Shown here: one piece after another, positions 26,365 through 36,415 of the stretch
Layout of the letters: each line of letters opens with the position of its first letter
Position numbering within the stretch: position 1 is the stretch's first letter
Source of the DNA: Acetivibrio alkalicellulosi
GTDB taxonomy: Bacteria; Bacillota; Clostridia; Acetivibrionales; Acetivibrionaceae
Assembly: GCA_008125075.1 (NCBI GenBank)
Contig: VLTH01000003.1
Span: 631,687 to 695,686, forward strand
Length of the DNA: 64,000 nucleotides
Reading direction: 5' to 3'
Made by a program: the position numbers and the translations under genes
The notes under the pieces: model-generated
The model's input: the letters and a program-made list of their open reading frames with translations, nothing else
Databases searched by the model: none
What the model was told of the DNA's origin: nothing

Positions 26365-28389
26365 ATGAGATTTGGAGATATGTCTGTAGCAATTTTAATA
26401 GTTATTATAGTTCTAATAATAATAATACCTATCCCTGGTGGGGTATTAGATGTTCTTCTTGCTATTAATATAGCAGCAGGACTTGTTATTTTGTTAAATG
26501 TAGTGTATTCAAAAGAAGCATTGCAACTATCGGTATTTCCATCTCTTCTTTTATTTACTACAATATATAGGCTTTCTCTCAACATTAAATCTACAACTCT
26601 TGTTTTATCAAAAGGAGAGGCAGGACAGGTTATAGAAGGATTTGGAGTATTTGTAGCTCAGGGTAATTTGGTAGTTGGATTTATTATATTCTTAATTATT
26701 ATGATTGTTCAGTTTCTTGTAATAACAAAGGGAACTGAGAGGGTATCAGAAGTTGCAGCAAGATTTACACTTGATGCTATGCCAGGTAAGCAAATGGCAA
26801 TTGATGCAGACTTAAATGCAGGACTTATTAATGAAATTGAAGCTAAAGAGAGAAGGAAAAAAATCCAGAGAGAAGCAGATTTTTATGGTGCTATGGATGG
26901 TGCTACAAAGTTTGTAAAAGGAGATGCCATAGCAGGTATTGTAATAACTATACTTAATATAACCGGTGGGTTAATTATAGGGACATTAATGAGAGGGGAA
27001 GATTTTACTTTTGCTCTTGAGAGCTATACTATCCTTACAATAGGAGATGGGCTTGTAAGTCAGATTCCAGCGCTCTTAATATCATTTGCAACAGGTCTTA
27101 TTGTTACGAGATCTGCTTCTGATGAAGGGCTTAGTGATGATCTTAAAAAACAGATTCTTTACAATCCAAAGGTGTTTTTTATAGCTGGAGGATTTTGTGT
27201 TTTGCTGGCTATACCACTTGCAACCTTTCCATTTATCACTTTAGGGGCTGTTTTTATAGTAGTTGGAATGATACTTGTAAAGCAAAAGGAAGAAATAGAA
27301 AAGCAAGAAGAGGTTCAAGTTGAAGAAAACGAAGTTGAAGAAATACGAAAGCCAGAAAATGTTGTTAATTTACTTCAAGTAGACCCTATAGAACTAGAAT
27401 TTGGATATGGGGTTATTCCATTAGCTGATGTAAATCAGGGAGGAGATTTACTTGATAGAGTTGTTATGATAAGGAGGCAGCTGGCTTTAGATTTAGGAAT
27501 GATTGTTCCTGTAATTAGACTTCGTGATAATATTGGACTTAGTCCTAATCAATATGTTATAAAAATTAAAGGTGTTGAGGTGGCAGAGGGTGAATTAATA
27601 CTTGACCATTATATGGCTATGAGTCCAGGATATATCGAGGAAGAAATAAGCGGTATTAACACAACAGAACCTGCATTTGGACTTCCTGCTGTATGGATAA
27701 GCGAAAGTCAAAGGGATAGAGCAGAAATGTTGGGTTATACAGTAGTAGATCCTCCTTCGATTATTGCAACTCATTTAACAGAAGTTATCAAGAGTCATGC
27801 CCATGAACTTACAGGAAGACAGGAAGTTCAAACAATAATAGATAAGGTAAAGGAAAACTATCCTGCTATAGTAGAAGAACTTGTACCTAAAATAATGTCA
27901 ATAGGCGAAATTCAAAAAGTTATTGCTAACTTACTAAAAGAAGGGGTGTCAGTGAGAGATATGGTAACAATACTAGAAACTTTAGCTGACTATGCTCCCT
28001 CAACAAACGATACGGATATGTTAACAGAATATGTTAGACAAGCATTGGGCAGAGCTATTTCTAAAAAGTTTATGAAGGAAAAAAAGTCAACAGTAATAAC
28101 CTTAGATCCAAAACTGGAGCAAGTTATTATGGATTCTGTACACAGGACAGAAACTGGTTCTTTTTTAAACTTAGAACCTGGATTAATAAATTCAATAATA
28201 AACAATTTGTCAAATCAAGTGCAAAAACTAATGCAATTGGGTCAACAGCCGATTGTTTTAGCTTCACCTATAGTAAGGCTTTATTTTAAAAGGCTTGCAG
28301 ATCAATCAATACCTGGGTTGGTAGTATTATCCTATAATGAACTTGATCCTGGTATTCAGGTTCAAGCAGTTGGGACGGTGAGCATTTAA
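26365..28389 (+). CDS. flhA: Flagellar export gate protein FlhA
   Basis: 674 residues. Eight membrane helices in the N-terminal half with the FHIPEP-type block (AGQVIEGFGVFVAQGNLVVGFIIFLI, RFTLDAMPGKQMAIDADLNAGLI) and a cytoplasmic ring domain (from about 330) that receives chaperone-substrate complexes. The start has gggaagg upstream. The stop TAA overlaps the flhF ATG. Confidence 0.96.
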   Translation: MRFGDMSVAILIVIIVLIIIIPIPGGVLDVLLAINIAAGLVILLNVVYSKEALQLSVFPSLLLFTTIYRLSLNIKSTTLVLSKGEAGQVIEGFGVFVAQGNLVVGFIIFLIIMIVQFLVITKGTERVSEVAARFTLDAMPGKQMAIDADLNAGLINEIEAKERRKKIQREADFYGAMDGATKFVKGDAIAGIVITILNITGGLIIGTLMRGEDFTFALESYTILTIGDGLVSQIPALLISFATGLIVTRSASDEGLSDDLKKQILYNPKVFFIAGGFCVLLAIPLATFPFITLGAVFIVVGMILVKQKEEIEKQEEVQVEENEVEEIRKPENVVNLLQVDPIELEFGYGVIPLADVNQGGDLLDRVVMIRRQLALDLGMIVPVIRLRDNIGLSPNQYVIKIKGVEVAEGELILDHYMAMSPGYIEEEISGINTTEPAFGLPAVWISESQRDRAEMLGYTVVDPPSIIATHLTEVIKSHAHELTGRQEVQTIIDKVKENYPAIVEELVPKIMSIGEIQKVIANLLKEGVSVRDMVTILETLADYAPSTNDTDMLTEYVRQALGRAISKKFMKEKKSTVITLDPKLEQVIMDSVHRTETGSFLNLEPGLINSIINNLSNQVQKLMQLGQQPIVLASPIVRLYFKRLADQSIPGLVVLSYNELDPGIQVQAVGTVSI

Positions 28390-29558
28390 TGAAAATAAGA
28401 AGATACATTGGAAAAGATACTCAAGAAGCCATATTAAAAGTAAAGATGGATTTAGGTAATGAAGCAGTGATACTAAATACTAGGAAAGTAAGACAAAAAG
28501 GATTTTTTAAAATTTTGTCAAAGCCTATGGTTGAAGTTTTAGCTGCAATTGATGAGTATCATAGCCCTAAAGCAAAAAAAGTAAATTACAACAACGAGAA
28601 AAATATTGAGGAAAACAATGTGATTTTTAAAAGTAAATCCGACGAAAAAGAGGAAAAAATCACTTCGTTGGAGAATAAAGTTAAGAGTATGGAAACCATA
28701 CTTCAAAAAATATATCAACAAGTCCAAAAGCCCGCGGAAAAAACTGAGGCTGCATCTAAAGTTGAATACCAGAATTCCAAAGTAATAGAACTATTTTACA
28801 ACAATCTTAAAAAGAATGAAGTAGATGAGGGAATAATAAAAGAGCTTTTACATAAGGTAAAAGAGGGCTCAAATTCAAATGCAAGCGTTAATGATACAGC
28901 ACGGGTACTCTACAATCTTATCTCATGTACTTTAGGAAAACCAAACACAATAAAGCTAAGAGATGATGGAAAACCCACAGTTATCATTTTTGTAGGTCCT
29001 ACAGGTGTTGGAAAGACAACAACATTAGCTAAAATTGCAGCTAATTTCTCATTAAATCACAAAAAAAATGTGGGATTAATTACTGCAGATACCTATAGAA
29101 TTGCCGCAGTGGATCAACTCAAAACATATGCAGAAATACTAGGAATGCCTGTAGAAGTTATTTACTCATTAAATGAAATCAAAAGTGCAATTGAAAACTA
29201 TAAAGATAAGGATGTTATACTTATTGATACTGCCGGAAGAAGTTATAGGAACAAGCCCCAATTTAATGAGCTAAAAACATTAATTGAAGCTTCTGGTTCA
29301 GATGAAATTTTTCTAGTTTTAAGTACTACTACCGGTGTTTCTAATTGCAGAGAAATTATTAATAGCTATAATTTTTTAGGAAATTACAAATTAATTTTTA
29401 CCAAGCTTGATGAAACTCCTTCTTTGGGAATTATACTTAATGCCAGACAATACACCAATAAATGTTTGTCTTATGTTACAACAGGACAAAATGTACCTGA
29501 TGACATAGAGACAGCTAATATTGATAAAATTACAAAAAATCTATTAGGGAGCATTTAG
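28389..29558 (+). CDS. flhF: Flagellar SRP-family GTPase FlhF
   Basis: 389 residues. A short B domain (MKIRRYIGKDTQEAILKVKMDLGNEAVIL), a Lys/Glu-rich linker, then the NG GTPase with G1 GPTGVGKTTTLAKI near residue 203, DTYRIAAVDQLKTYAEI, G3 DTAGRS and G4-like TKLDE. FlhF recruits early flagellar parts to the site of assembly. It overlaps flhA by one base and precedes its partner flhG by 3 bases. Confidence 0.95.
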   Translation: MKIRRYIGKDTQEAILKVKMDLGNEAVILNTRKVRQKGFFKILSKPMVEVLAAIDEYHSPKAKKVNYNNEKNIEENNVIFKSKSDEKEEKITSLENKVKSMETILQKIYQQVQKPAEKTEAASKVEYQNSKVIELFYNNLKKNEVDEGIIKELLHKVKEGSNSNASVNDTARVLYNLISCTLGKPNTIKLRDDGKPTVIIFVGPTGVGKTTTLAKIAANFSLNHKKNVGLITADTYRIAAVDQLKTYAEILGMPVEVIYSLNEIKSAIENYKDKDVILIDTAGRSYRNKPQFNELKTLIEASGSDEIFLVLSTTTGVSNCREIINSYNFLGNYKLIFTKLDETPSLGIILNARQYTNKCLSYVTTGQNVPDDIETANIDKITKNLLGSI

Positions 29559-29561
29559 AGT

Positions 29562-30473
29562 ATGATGGATCAAGCAGAGAAATTAAGACAAATTATAGAT
29601 AATTTAAAATTAAGACAAAGTGCAAATAGTACTAATGTCTTAAATGATGCTAGAAATAAATCTGCTAAAGTGATAACAGTTACCAGTGGCAAGGGTGGTG
29701 TAGGTAAGACTAATATAGCTATAAATATGGCTATAGCTCTAAGTGAGATGGGTAAACGTGTTACAATAATGGATGCAGACTTAGGCCTTGCCAATATTGA
29801 TGTTTTGCTTGGAATAATACCTAAATATACTTTAGTAGATGTTATATATAATAATAAAAATATAATTGAAGTATTATCTGATGGGCCTAAAAATATTAAG
29901 TTTGTTGCTGGAGGTTCTGGAATCGAAGAACTAACAAAACTTGATAGTTATCAATTACAAAAGTTTGTTTCCAATATTGCTCTTTTAGATAAGATGTCAG
30001 ATGTAATACTTATCGATACAGGAGCAGGGCTTTCAGATAGTGTTATGAGCTTTGTTATGGCTGCCGATGAAGTTATTTTAGTTGCCACACCTGAACCTAC
30101 ATCCATAACTGATGCTTATGCAATGATAAAAATGGTTTCAAACAGGGACACAAATAAAACTGTAAGGCTAATTGTCAATCGAGCTGAAAGTATTAATGAG
30201 GCAAATGATATAATAAATAAGCTTACTGTGGTGACAGAAAAGTTTCTCAAATTAAAGCTTTTGCCATTAGGATATATTCTACAAGACGATATGGTATTAA
30301 AGGCTGTCAAAATGCAGCAGCCCTTTTCAGTGATCTATCCTAAAACTATTGCATCTAAGCACATAAAGGAAATATCAAAAAAACTTTTAGAATTTAAAGA
30401 AACAGGTAAGGCAACTGAAAACCAAGGCATAAAAGGCTTTGTTGGCAGGCTTATAAATATTATAAATGGATAA
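29562..30473 (+). CDS. flhG: MinD-like ATPase FlhG (YlxH)
   Basis: 303 residues. Deviant Walker A GKGGVGKTNIAINMA near residue 42, switch motifs DADLGLANIDVLLG and LIDTGAGLSDSVMSF, and a C-terminal amphipathic tail. FlhG controls flagellar number and location with FlhF and can interact with FliY/FliM. Its upstream basic helix (LRQIIDNLKLR) matches the FlhF-activating DQAxxLR segment of the family (MDQAEKLRQI). Confidence 0.95.
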   Translation: MMDQAEKLRQIIDNLKLRQSANSTNVLNDARNKSAKVITVTSGKGGVGKTNIAINMAIALSEMGKRVTIMDADLGLANIDVLLGIIPKYTLVDVIYNNKNIIEVLSDGPKNIKFVAGGSGIEELTKLDSYQLQKFVSNIALLDKMSDVILIDTGAGLSDSVMSFVMAADEVILVATPEPTSITDAYAMIKMVSNRDTNKTVRLIVNRAESINEANDIINKLTVVTEKFLKLKLLPLGYILQDDMVLKAVKMQQPFSVIYPKTIASKHIKEISKKLLEFKETGKATENQGIKGFVGRLINIING

Positions 30474-30518
30474 ACCTCAGTTCTTTAAAGCTATAATTTT
30501 TCGAACGGAGGAAATATT

Positions 30519-31196
30519 ATGAGAATTGATCAGATGAGTGTAGGTTTAAAACTAGAGATTAGAATAAGTAGATTTGATGACAGTAAAAAGGATGATGTTT
30601 ATGCAAGTCAGTTAGAGTGGGCCGAGAGTAATAATGTTTTATTTGTTGCAGCTCCAATCTATCAGGGTAAAGTATATCCTATAAGTGTTGAAACACAAGT
30701 GGGCATTTGTTTTGTAAAAGATAATAATCTATATGAATTTAGAGGAAAAGTTATTGATAGAAGTACTAAGCACAATATAAGTGTTTTAAAAATAGAGACA
30801 TTGAGCGAAATTAAAAAAATACAAAGAAGGGAATTTTTCAGATTTGATTGCACTATTCCCATAAATTACAGAATATTAAGTAGCAGTGGTGAAAAAGATC
30901 AGCAAAATCAAAGCTATATAAAAACCATTACAAGAGATTTAAGTGGTGGAGGAGTATGTATTAAGTTAATGGAAAAAGTTGAATATGGAAAATTGATAGA
31001 GTGTGAATTATTTTTAAATGATTTTAATAAAGTGTGTTTTAGTGGAAAAGTTGTTCGATTTACTGAGTATGAAACAATTAAAAATACATTCAAATATGAA
31101 ATTGGTGTGTTATTTGAAAAAATTGATGAGAAATCTAGAGAGAAAATAATAAGTTATATATTTATGGAACAGAGAAGACTTATTAAAAAGGGTTGA
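30519..31196 (+). CDS. YcgR-type PilZ domain protein (c-di-GMP flagellar brake)
   Basis: 225 residues. An N-terminal YcgR-N-like domain is followed by a PilZ domain with both c-di-GMP contacts: RREFFRFDC (RxxxR-type) near residue 107 and DLSGGGVCI (D-x-S-x-x-G) near 144. Such proteins slow or stop the motor on binding c-di-GMP. Good ribosome site (ggagg). Between flhG and cheB, as in B. subtilis-like operons. Confidence 0.88.
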   Translation: MRIDQMSVGLKLEIRISRFDDSKKDDVYASQLEWAESNNVLFVAAPIYQGKVYPISVETQVGICFVKDNNLYEFRGKVIDRSTKHNISVLKIETLSEIKKIQRREFFRFDCTIPINYRILSSSGEKDQQNQSYIKTITRDLSGGGVCIKLMEKVEYGKLIECELFLNDFNKVCFSGKVVRFTEYETIKNTFKYEIGVLFEKIDEKSREKIISYIFMEQRRLIKKG

Positions 31197-31203
31197 TTGT
31201 CTT

Positions 31204-32262
31204 ATGAGCGTAATTAAAAACAGAAAGATAAGGGTTATGATTGTTGATGATTCTGCTTTTATGCGCAAAGTACTTTGTGATATTTTAAGCAGCGATGATA
31301 CAATTGAGGTTGTTGACACTGCAAAAAATGGCTTTGATGCTATAAAAAAGTCTAAAGATTTAAAGCCTGATGTAGTAACCCTTGATATAAATATGCCAGT
31401 AATGGATGGACTGCTTTGTCTAAAAGAGCTTAACAAATTGCATAATATTAAAGTTGTAATGCTTAGCAGCATTACAAAGGAAGGCACTGAGGCTACCATT
31501 CAAGCCTTAGCTGATGGTGCAATAGACTTTATAACAAAACCATCCAACATATTTCATATGACTCATGATGACAAAAAGAAAGAAATAATTCAAAAGGTAA
31601 AAATAGCTGGTGATTCCTTAGAGTATAATAATCATAACTGCTCTGAAAAAAATCATTGGACAAGAAAGCCAGATGAGGTAAAAAACATTGTTGCAATTGG
31701 TACCTCAACAGGTGGACCAAGAGCACTTCAAGATATAATTCCTATGCTTCCAACAAATGTTGATGCAGCATTCTTAGTAGTTCAGCATATGCCTTCAGGG
31801 TTTACAAAATCTTTAGCAGAAAGATTGGATTCTACTAGCAAAGTAACAGTAAAAGAAGCAGAGGATGATGAAATTATAAGGAATGCACATGTATACATTG
31901 CACCTGGAGATAATCACATGTTGATAAATAAATGTGCTGACAATGTTCTTAAAATAAAGCTTTCAAAAGATCCTCCTGTAAATGGGCACAGACCTTCAGT
32001 AGATGTAATGATGGAATCTTTGTCTAATACTGGGGTTAAAAATATAGTTGGTGTAATAATGACGGGTATGGGTGGAGATGGAAGTGAAGGGCTTAAAAAA
32101 TTGAAGAATGTAAACGGAGCCCATATTATTGCTCAGAATGAAGATACTTGTGTAGTCTTTGGAATGCCAAGAGTGGCAATACTTTTAGGAGTAGTTGATG
32201 TAGTAGTACCGCTTAAGGAAATAGCAAATGAAATTATGAGAATTGTGGGGGTGCATAAATAA
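31204..32262 (+). CDS. cheB: Chemotaxis protein-glutamate methylesterase CheB
   Basis: 352 residues. Receiver domain with acid pocket VDDSAF and Asp61 in VTLDINMPVMDG, a linker, and a methylesterase domain with catalytic Ser in IGTSTGGPRAL, His in QHMPSGFTKSLAERL and Asp in MTGMGGDGSEGL. It removes methyl groups from receptors for adaptation. The TAA stop overlaps the cheA ATG. Confidence 0.96.
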   Translation: MSVIKNRKIRVMIVDDSAFMRKVLCDILSSDDTIEVVDTAKNGFDAIKKSKDLKPDVVTLDINMPVMDGLLCLKELNKLHNIKVVMLSSITKEGTEATIQALADGAIDFITKPSNIFHMTHDDKKKEIIQKVKIAGDSLEYNNHNCSEKNHWTRKPDEVKNIVAIGTSTGGPRALQDIIPMLPTNVDAAFLVVQHMPSGFTKSLAERLDSTSKVTVKEAEDDEIIRNAHVYIAPGDNHMLINKCADNVLKIKLSKDPPVNGHRPSVDVMMESLSNTGVKNIVGVIMTGMGGDGSEGLKKLKNVNGAHIIAQNEDTCVVFGMPRVAILLGVVDVVVPLKEIANEIMRIVGVHK

Positions 32263-34319
32263 TGGATATGAGTCAATACTTAGAAATTTTTATCGACGAG
32301 ACAAAAGAACATTTACAAGGACTTAATCAAGCACTATTAAGTTTAGAGCAAAACTCTCAAGATAAATCAGTGTTAAATGAGATATTCAGGGTGGCTCATA
32401 CTTTAAAAGGTATGTCTGGAACAATGGGGTTTACCAAGATGGCGAAGTTAACCCATGTTATGGAGAATGTTTTGCATTCATTAAGAAACAATGAGATAAA
32501 GATGAACTCAGATCTCATCGATTTGCTTTTTAAGTGTCTAGATGCATTGGAGAACTATACTGAAAGTATAGTAAATACAAGTGGTGAAGGACAAAATGAC
32601 AATAGTGACATAATACAAATGCTAAATTCAGCCTTAGAGAAAAACACTGAATCAGACGACAATAAAAAGTCAGAGAGCTTAAATAAAAAACATGATAAAA
32701 AAGAAACCAGCAAATATGCAACTGCTAATTTTAAACTGAATCAATTTGAACAAAACGCTGCAAACAAGGCTATTGAAATGGACATGAATGTTTTTAAGAT
32801 AACTGTTATTTTAAATAAGAGTTGTGTATTAAAATCTGCCCGTTCATTTATTATATTCCAGACTCTTGAAAGGCATGGTGAAATAATTAAATCTGAGCCA
32901 AGGGTTGAGGACATTGAAGACGAAAAATTTGAATTTGAATTTACTGTTGTCTGTATAACAAGACAAGAAGCAGATATATTTACAAGAGAGATTAATCAGA
33001 TAGCAGAAGTTGAAAAGGTTATAATTGAAAATTTTGAAGATATTGTAGAATTTCAAGAAACTAAGATGGAAGATAGTTCTCTTTCAGGCGAAGCTGTAAT
33101 AGCTAGTGTTGAAGATTTGCAAAAAGAAAACGAAGATAACCAGGATCAAATACAAAAACAAAAGACCAAAACAGGTAAAACTGTGAGGGTAGATATTGAC
33201 AGGCTGGATGTTTTAATGAACCTTGTAAGTGAGCTTATAATTATTAAAACAAGGCTTGAAGGCCTAGGGGATATTGACACCTCTCAAACCTATAATGAAG
33301 CTATTGAATATTTGGAAAGAATTACAACTAATTTACATGATGCGGTTATGAAGGTTAGAATGGTTCCTGTAGAATTGGTTTTTAACAGATTTCCAAGAAT
33401 GATACGAGACGTAGCAAAAGAAATCGGAAAAGAAATACAGCTCACAATGACAGGAACAGAGACAGAACTTGATAGAACAGTAATTGACGAAATTGGTGAT
33501 CCTTTAATACATCTTATTAGAAATTCTGCAGACCATGGAATTGAATCTAAAGACAAAAGAATCCAGCTAGGTAAACCGAATGTTGGTCATATCCATCTTA
33601 GGGCATATCAAGATGGAAATAATGTTGTTATTGAAGTAGAAGATGATGGGCAGGGAATAAATATTGAAAAGGTTAAGAAAAAAGCCATTGAAAGAGGAGT
33701 TGTAAAAAAAGATTTAATTAATACCCTGTCACAGAAAGATATTATTGATTTTTTGTTTAAACCTTCTTTTAGTACTTCTGATAAGATAACAGATCTTTCT
33801 GGCAGAGGAGTAGGATTAGATGTAGTTAAAACAAAAATAGAACAGCTTGGAGGAATGGTTGAAGTTGAAACTGAAGCTTTAAAGGGAAGTAAATTTATTA
33901 TAAGACTTCCTCTAACTTTAGCAATAATACAGGCATTACTGGTTGTAATTGGAGATGAAAAATATGCTATTCCTTTAAGTAGTACAAAAGAAATTATAAA
34001 AATTACTCCAGATCAAATAAAACTAGTTCAAAAACAAGAAGTTTTTCTTCTTAGAAACACAGTTGTTCCTATTGTAAGATTAAATGAAATACTGGGGGTT
34101 TCTGTAGATGATAAGGACAAAAAGCAACTTACTGTTGTAATAGTGAGAAAAGGAGAAAAAATTTCTGGATTCTTAGTAGATTCATTAATTGGACAGCGAG
34201 AAATAGTTATTAAGTCACTTGGAAAACTTCTTTCAGGAATTAAATTTATGGCAGGAGCTACCATATTAGGAGATGGTAATGTAGCACTAATACTAGATGT
34301 AAATTCACTGGCTGTCTAA
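32262..34319 (+). CDS. cheA: Chemotaxis histidine kinase CheA
   Basis: 685 residues. HPt domain with His46 (VAHTLKGMSGTMGF), a CheY-binding P2-like domain (about 170-265), dimerisation helix (VDIDRLDVLMNLVSELIIIKTRL), kinase domain with HLIRNSADHGIE, VEDDGQGIN and GRGVGLDVV, and a C-terminal CheW-like domain. It is the central kinase for CheY and CheB. Coupled to cheB by TAATG. Confidence 0.97.
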   Translation: MDMSQYLEIFIDETKEHLQGLNQALLSLEQNSQDKSVLNEIFRVAHTLKGMSGTMGFTKMAKLTHVMENVLHSLRNNEIKMNSDLIDLLFKCLDALENYTESIVNTSGEGQNDNSDIIQMLNSALEKNTESDDNKKSESLNKKHDKKETSKYATANFKLNQFEQNAANKAIEMDMNVFKITVILNKSCVLKSARSFIIFQTLERHGEIIKSEPRVEDIEDEKFEFEFTVVCITRQEADIFTREINQIAEVEKVIIENFEDIVEFQETKMEDSSLSGEAVIASVEDLQKENEDNQDQIQKQKTKTGKTVRVDIDRLDVLMNLVSELIIIKTRLEGLGDIDTSQTYNEAIEYLERITTNLHDAVMKVRMVPVELVFNRFPRMIRDVAKEIGKEIQLTMTGTETELDRTVIDEIGDPLIHLIRNSADHGIESKDKRIQLGKPNVGHIHLRAYQDGNNVVIEVEDDGQGINIEKVKKKAIERGVVKKDLINTLSQKDIIDFLFKPSFSTSDKITDLSGRGVGLDVVKTKIEQLGGMVEVETEALKGSKFIIRLPLTLAIIQALLVVIGDEKYAIPLSSTKEIIKITPDQIKLVQKQEVFLLRNTVVPIVRLNEILGVSVDDKDKKQLTVVIVRKGEKISGFLVDSLIGQREIVIKSLGKLLSGIKFMAGATILGDGNVALILDVNSLAV

Positions 34320-34336
34320 AAAGGGGGTTTTAGAAA

Positions 34337-34792
34337 ATGGAAGAAAGAATTGAAGTTGAAAGCAGACAGTTTGTAGTCTTTAAATTGGGAAAAGAGGACT
34401 ATGGATTAGACATTAAGAAAGTGACTACAATTGAAAAAATGCTAGCTGTCACCAGAGTTCCTAATACACCAAATTATATAAAAGGTGTTATCAATCTAAG
34501 AGGAGATATTGTGCCTGTAATGGATATCAGGACCAAGTTTGGATTTGATACTGTTGAAGAGACAGAGGAGACTAGAATAATTATTTTAAAATTAAATGAA
34601 ATTTCTTTTGGAATAATTGTAGATGAAGTAGATGAAGTATTAAACCTTACGGAAGAATCAATTGAAAATGTTGCGAATTTTTCCAATGATCTATCTCTTG
34701 ACTATATATTGGGCGTTGGCAAAATTGAGGACAGAATAGTTACTCTTTTAAATCTAGAAAAATTTACAGATATTGAGTATGATGGGATGTGA
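34337..34792 (+). CDS. cheW: Chemotaxis coupling protein CheW
   Basis: 151 residues, one CheW domain: FKLGKEDYGLDIKKVTTIE, VPNTPNYIKGVINLRGDIVPVMDIR and GIIVDEVDEVLNL. It links receptors to CheA. Good site aaggggg. The stop lies just before the cheC start. Confidence 0.95.
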   Translation: MEERIEVESRQFVVFKLGKEDYGLDIKKVTTIEKMLAVTRVPNTPNYIKGVINLRGDIVPVMDIRTKFGFDTVEETEETRIIILKLNEISFGIIVDEVDEVLNLTEESIENVANFSNDLSLDYILGVGKIEDRIVTLLNLEKFTDIEYDGM

Positions 34793-34796
34793 AAAA

Positions 34797-35417
34797 ATGA
34801 GCATTAATATTGATAATCTTGACAACTTGCATATGGATGTTTTAAAGGAAATAGGAAATATTGGAGCAGGGAATGCGGCTACGGCCTTAGCTAAATTATT
34901 GAACAAAAAAGTTGATATGGATGTTCCTAAGGTAAAGGTACTTAAGTTTAATGAAGTAAATGAAACTTTAGGAGGAGCTGAAATAATTGTAGTAGGATTG
35001 CTTTTAAGAGTGTATGGAGACCTAACTGGAAATATAATGTTTATTTTAAAAAATGAAGCTGCACATATTTTAGTCAATATATTAATGGGAAAAGATCCTG
35101 CTGACACTATGGAGTTTTCCGAAATAGAACTTTCTGCATTAAAGGAAATAGGAAATATTTTGGCAGGTTCTTATCTTTCATCTTTGTCAAGTTTAACAGG
35201 GCTTAGTATTTTACCATCAGTACCAGAACTTGCAATTGATATGGCTGGTGCAATAATTAGTGTACCGGCAATAGAATTTGGTAAGCTTGGAGATTCAGTT
35301 TTATATATTGAAACAGAGTTTTCAGAAGGAAGCACAAAGGTTGTAGGAGATTTTTTCCTTATCCCTGATGTGGATTCTTACGAAATACTATTAAGGGCAT
35401 TAGGAGTAATAAGCTAA
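34797..35417 (+). CDS. cheC: CheY-P phosphatase CheC
   Basis: 206 residues from ATG 34797. Two CheC active-site helices: DVLKEIGNIGAGNAATALAKLL near residue 12 and LSALKEIGNILAGSYLSSLS near 112, each with the E-xx-N pair. CheC dephosphorylates CheY-P and binds CheD. Its TAA overlaps the cheD ATG. With FliY the operon therefore encodes two CheY-P phosphatases. Confidence 0.95.
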   Translation: MSINIDNLDNLHMDVLKEIGNIGAGNAATALAKLLNKKVDMDVPKVKVLKFNEVNETLGGAEIIVVGLLLRVYGDLTGNIMFILKNEAAHILVNILMGKDPADTMEFSEIELSALKEIGNILAGSYLSSLSSLTGLSILPSVPELAIDMAGAIISVPAIEFGKLGDSVLYIETEFSEGSTKVVGDFFLIPDVDSYEILLRALGVIS

Positions 35418-35902
35418 TGGAAAATGTTATTAAGGTTGGAATGGCTGATTTAAAAGCTTGCCATCATCCGGCGGTGTTAACTACATTAGGATTAGGATCT
35501 TGTGTAGGAATCGCCCTTTATGACATAAAAACAAATATAATAGGGTTAGCTCATGCTATGCTTCCTGATAGTACTCAGGCTAAAAATAGAACCAATGTGG
35601 CTAAATTTGTTGATACATCTATAGACAGTCTTATTTATGAAATGGTAAGACTAGGTTCAAACAAGCAGAGAATTGTAGCTAAATTAGCTGGAGGAGCTCA
35701 GATGTTTACTTTTTCTCAAAGCTCTGATTCAATGCGCATTGGGTATAGGAATGTTGTTGCTGCAAAAGATAATCTATATAAATTGGGTATACCGATTATT
35801 TCTGAGGATACTGGAGGAAACTATGGGCGCACAATTCAACTTGATTCTAGCAATGGGATACTTTTAATTAAAACTATAGGGTATGGAGTTAAGGAAATAT
35901 AG
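35417..35902 (+). CDS. cheD: Chemoreceptor glutamine deamidase CheD
   Basis: 161 residues with the catalytic Cys in TLGLGSCVGIALYD and His in GLAHAMLPDS, then the GGAQMF block. CheD deamidates receptor glutamines and is fed back by CheC and CheY-P. It overlaps cheC by TAATG, fitting the CheC-CheD complex. Confidence 0.96.
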   Translation: MENVIKVGMADLKACHHPAVLTTLGLGSCVGIALYDIKTNIIGLAHAMLPDSTQAKNRTNVAKFVDTSIDSLIYEMVRLGSNKQRIVAKLAGGAQMFTFSQSSDSMRIGYRNVVAAKDNLYKLGIPIISEDTGGNYGRTIQLDSSNGILLIKTIGYGVKEI

Positions 35903-35954
35903 GTGTTGGAAAATTTGAAGCCTATGCAATTAATGTTTATGAGAGGGATAAAAA

Positions 35955-36359
35955 ATGAATGTCATCCATAAGCTACCGTTTGTTTTGGCGGTTTCTGCAG
36001 CAATAGTGGTGGGGATAATTGGGTATAAGATGGGTGTTGATTATGGGGCAATTTATGTAAGAATGTCAATTAGTATGGTGGTGTTTTTTATAATTGGCAT
36101 ATACATTAGAGATTTTATAAACAAAATTGAAGTTGAAATTAAGAAAAAAATAGCTGAGGAAGAGAAAATGAAGGAGGAAGGAGTGGGTGAAAATGAGGAT
36201 AACAAAACAGATAACAATAAAGGTCAAAACATAGATTTTAAGGTTGAAGACCAAAATGAACAGGATAGAAAAAATAACAGTGAAAATTTATTTGATGAAG
36301 AATTTACGCCACTTAAGGTAGGTAGCGTAAGTGTAAAGGAAGATACTAATGAAAAATGA
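35955..36359 (+). CDS. Small membrane protein of the che-sigD interval
   Basis: 134 residues. Two predicted membrane helices (about 6-25 and 33-52) are followed by a charged, Asn/Glu/Lys-rich cytoplasmic tail of low complexity. The ribosome site agagggat is present. Similar small membrane proteins (YlxL position) precede sigD in other Firmicutes; sequence similarity cannot be claimed from reading. Function unknown. Confidence 0.7.
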   Translation: MNVIHKLPFVLAVSAAIVVGIIGYKMGVDYGAIYVRMSISMVVFFIIGIYIRDFINKIEVEIKKKIAEEEKMKEEGVGENEDNKTDNNKGQNIDFKVEDQNEQDRKNNSENLFDEEFTPLKVGSVSVKEDTNEK

Positions 36360-36415
36360 AATATTGATAAGGAACTATGTAGTAGGTAGAAAAATAAGGA
36401 TAATGGGGGATTTAA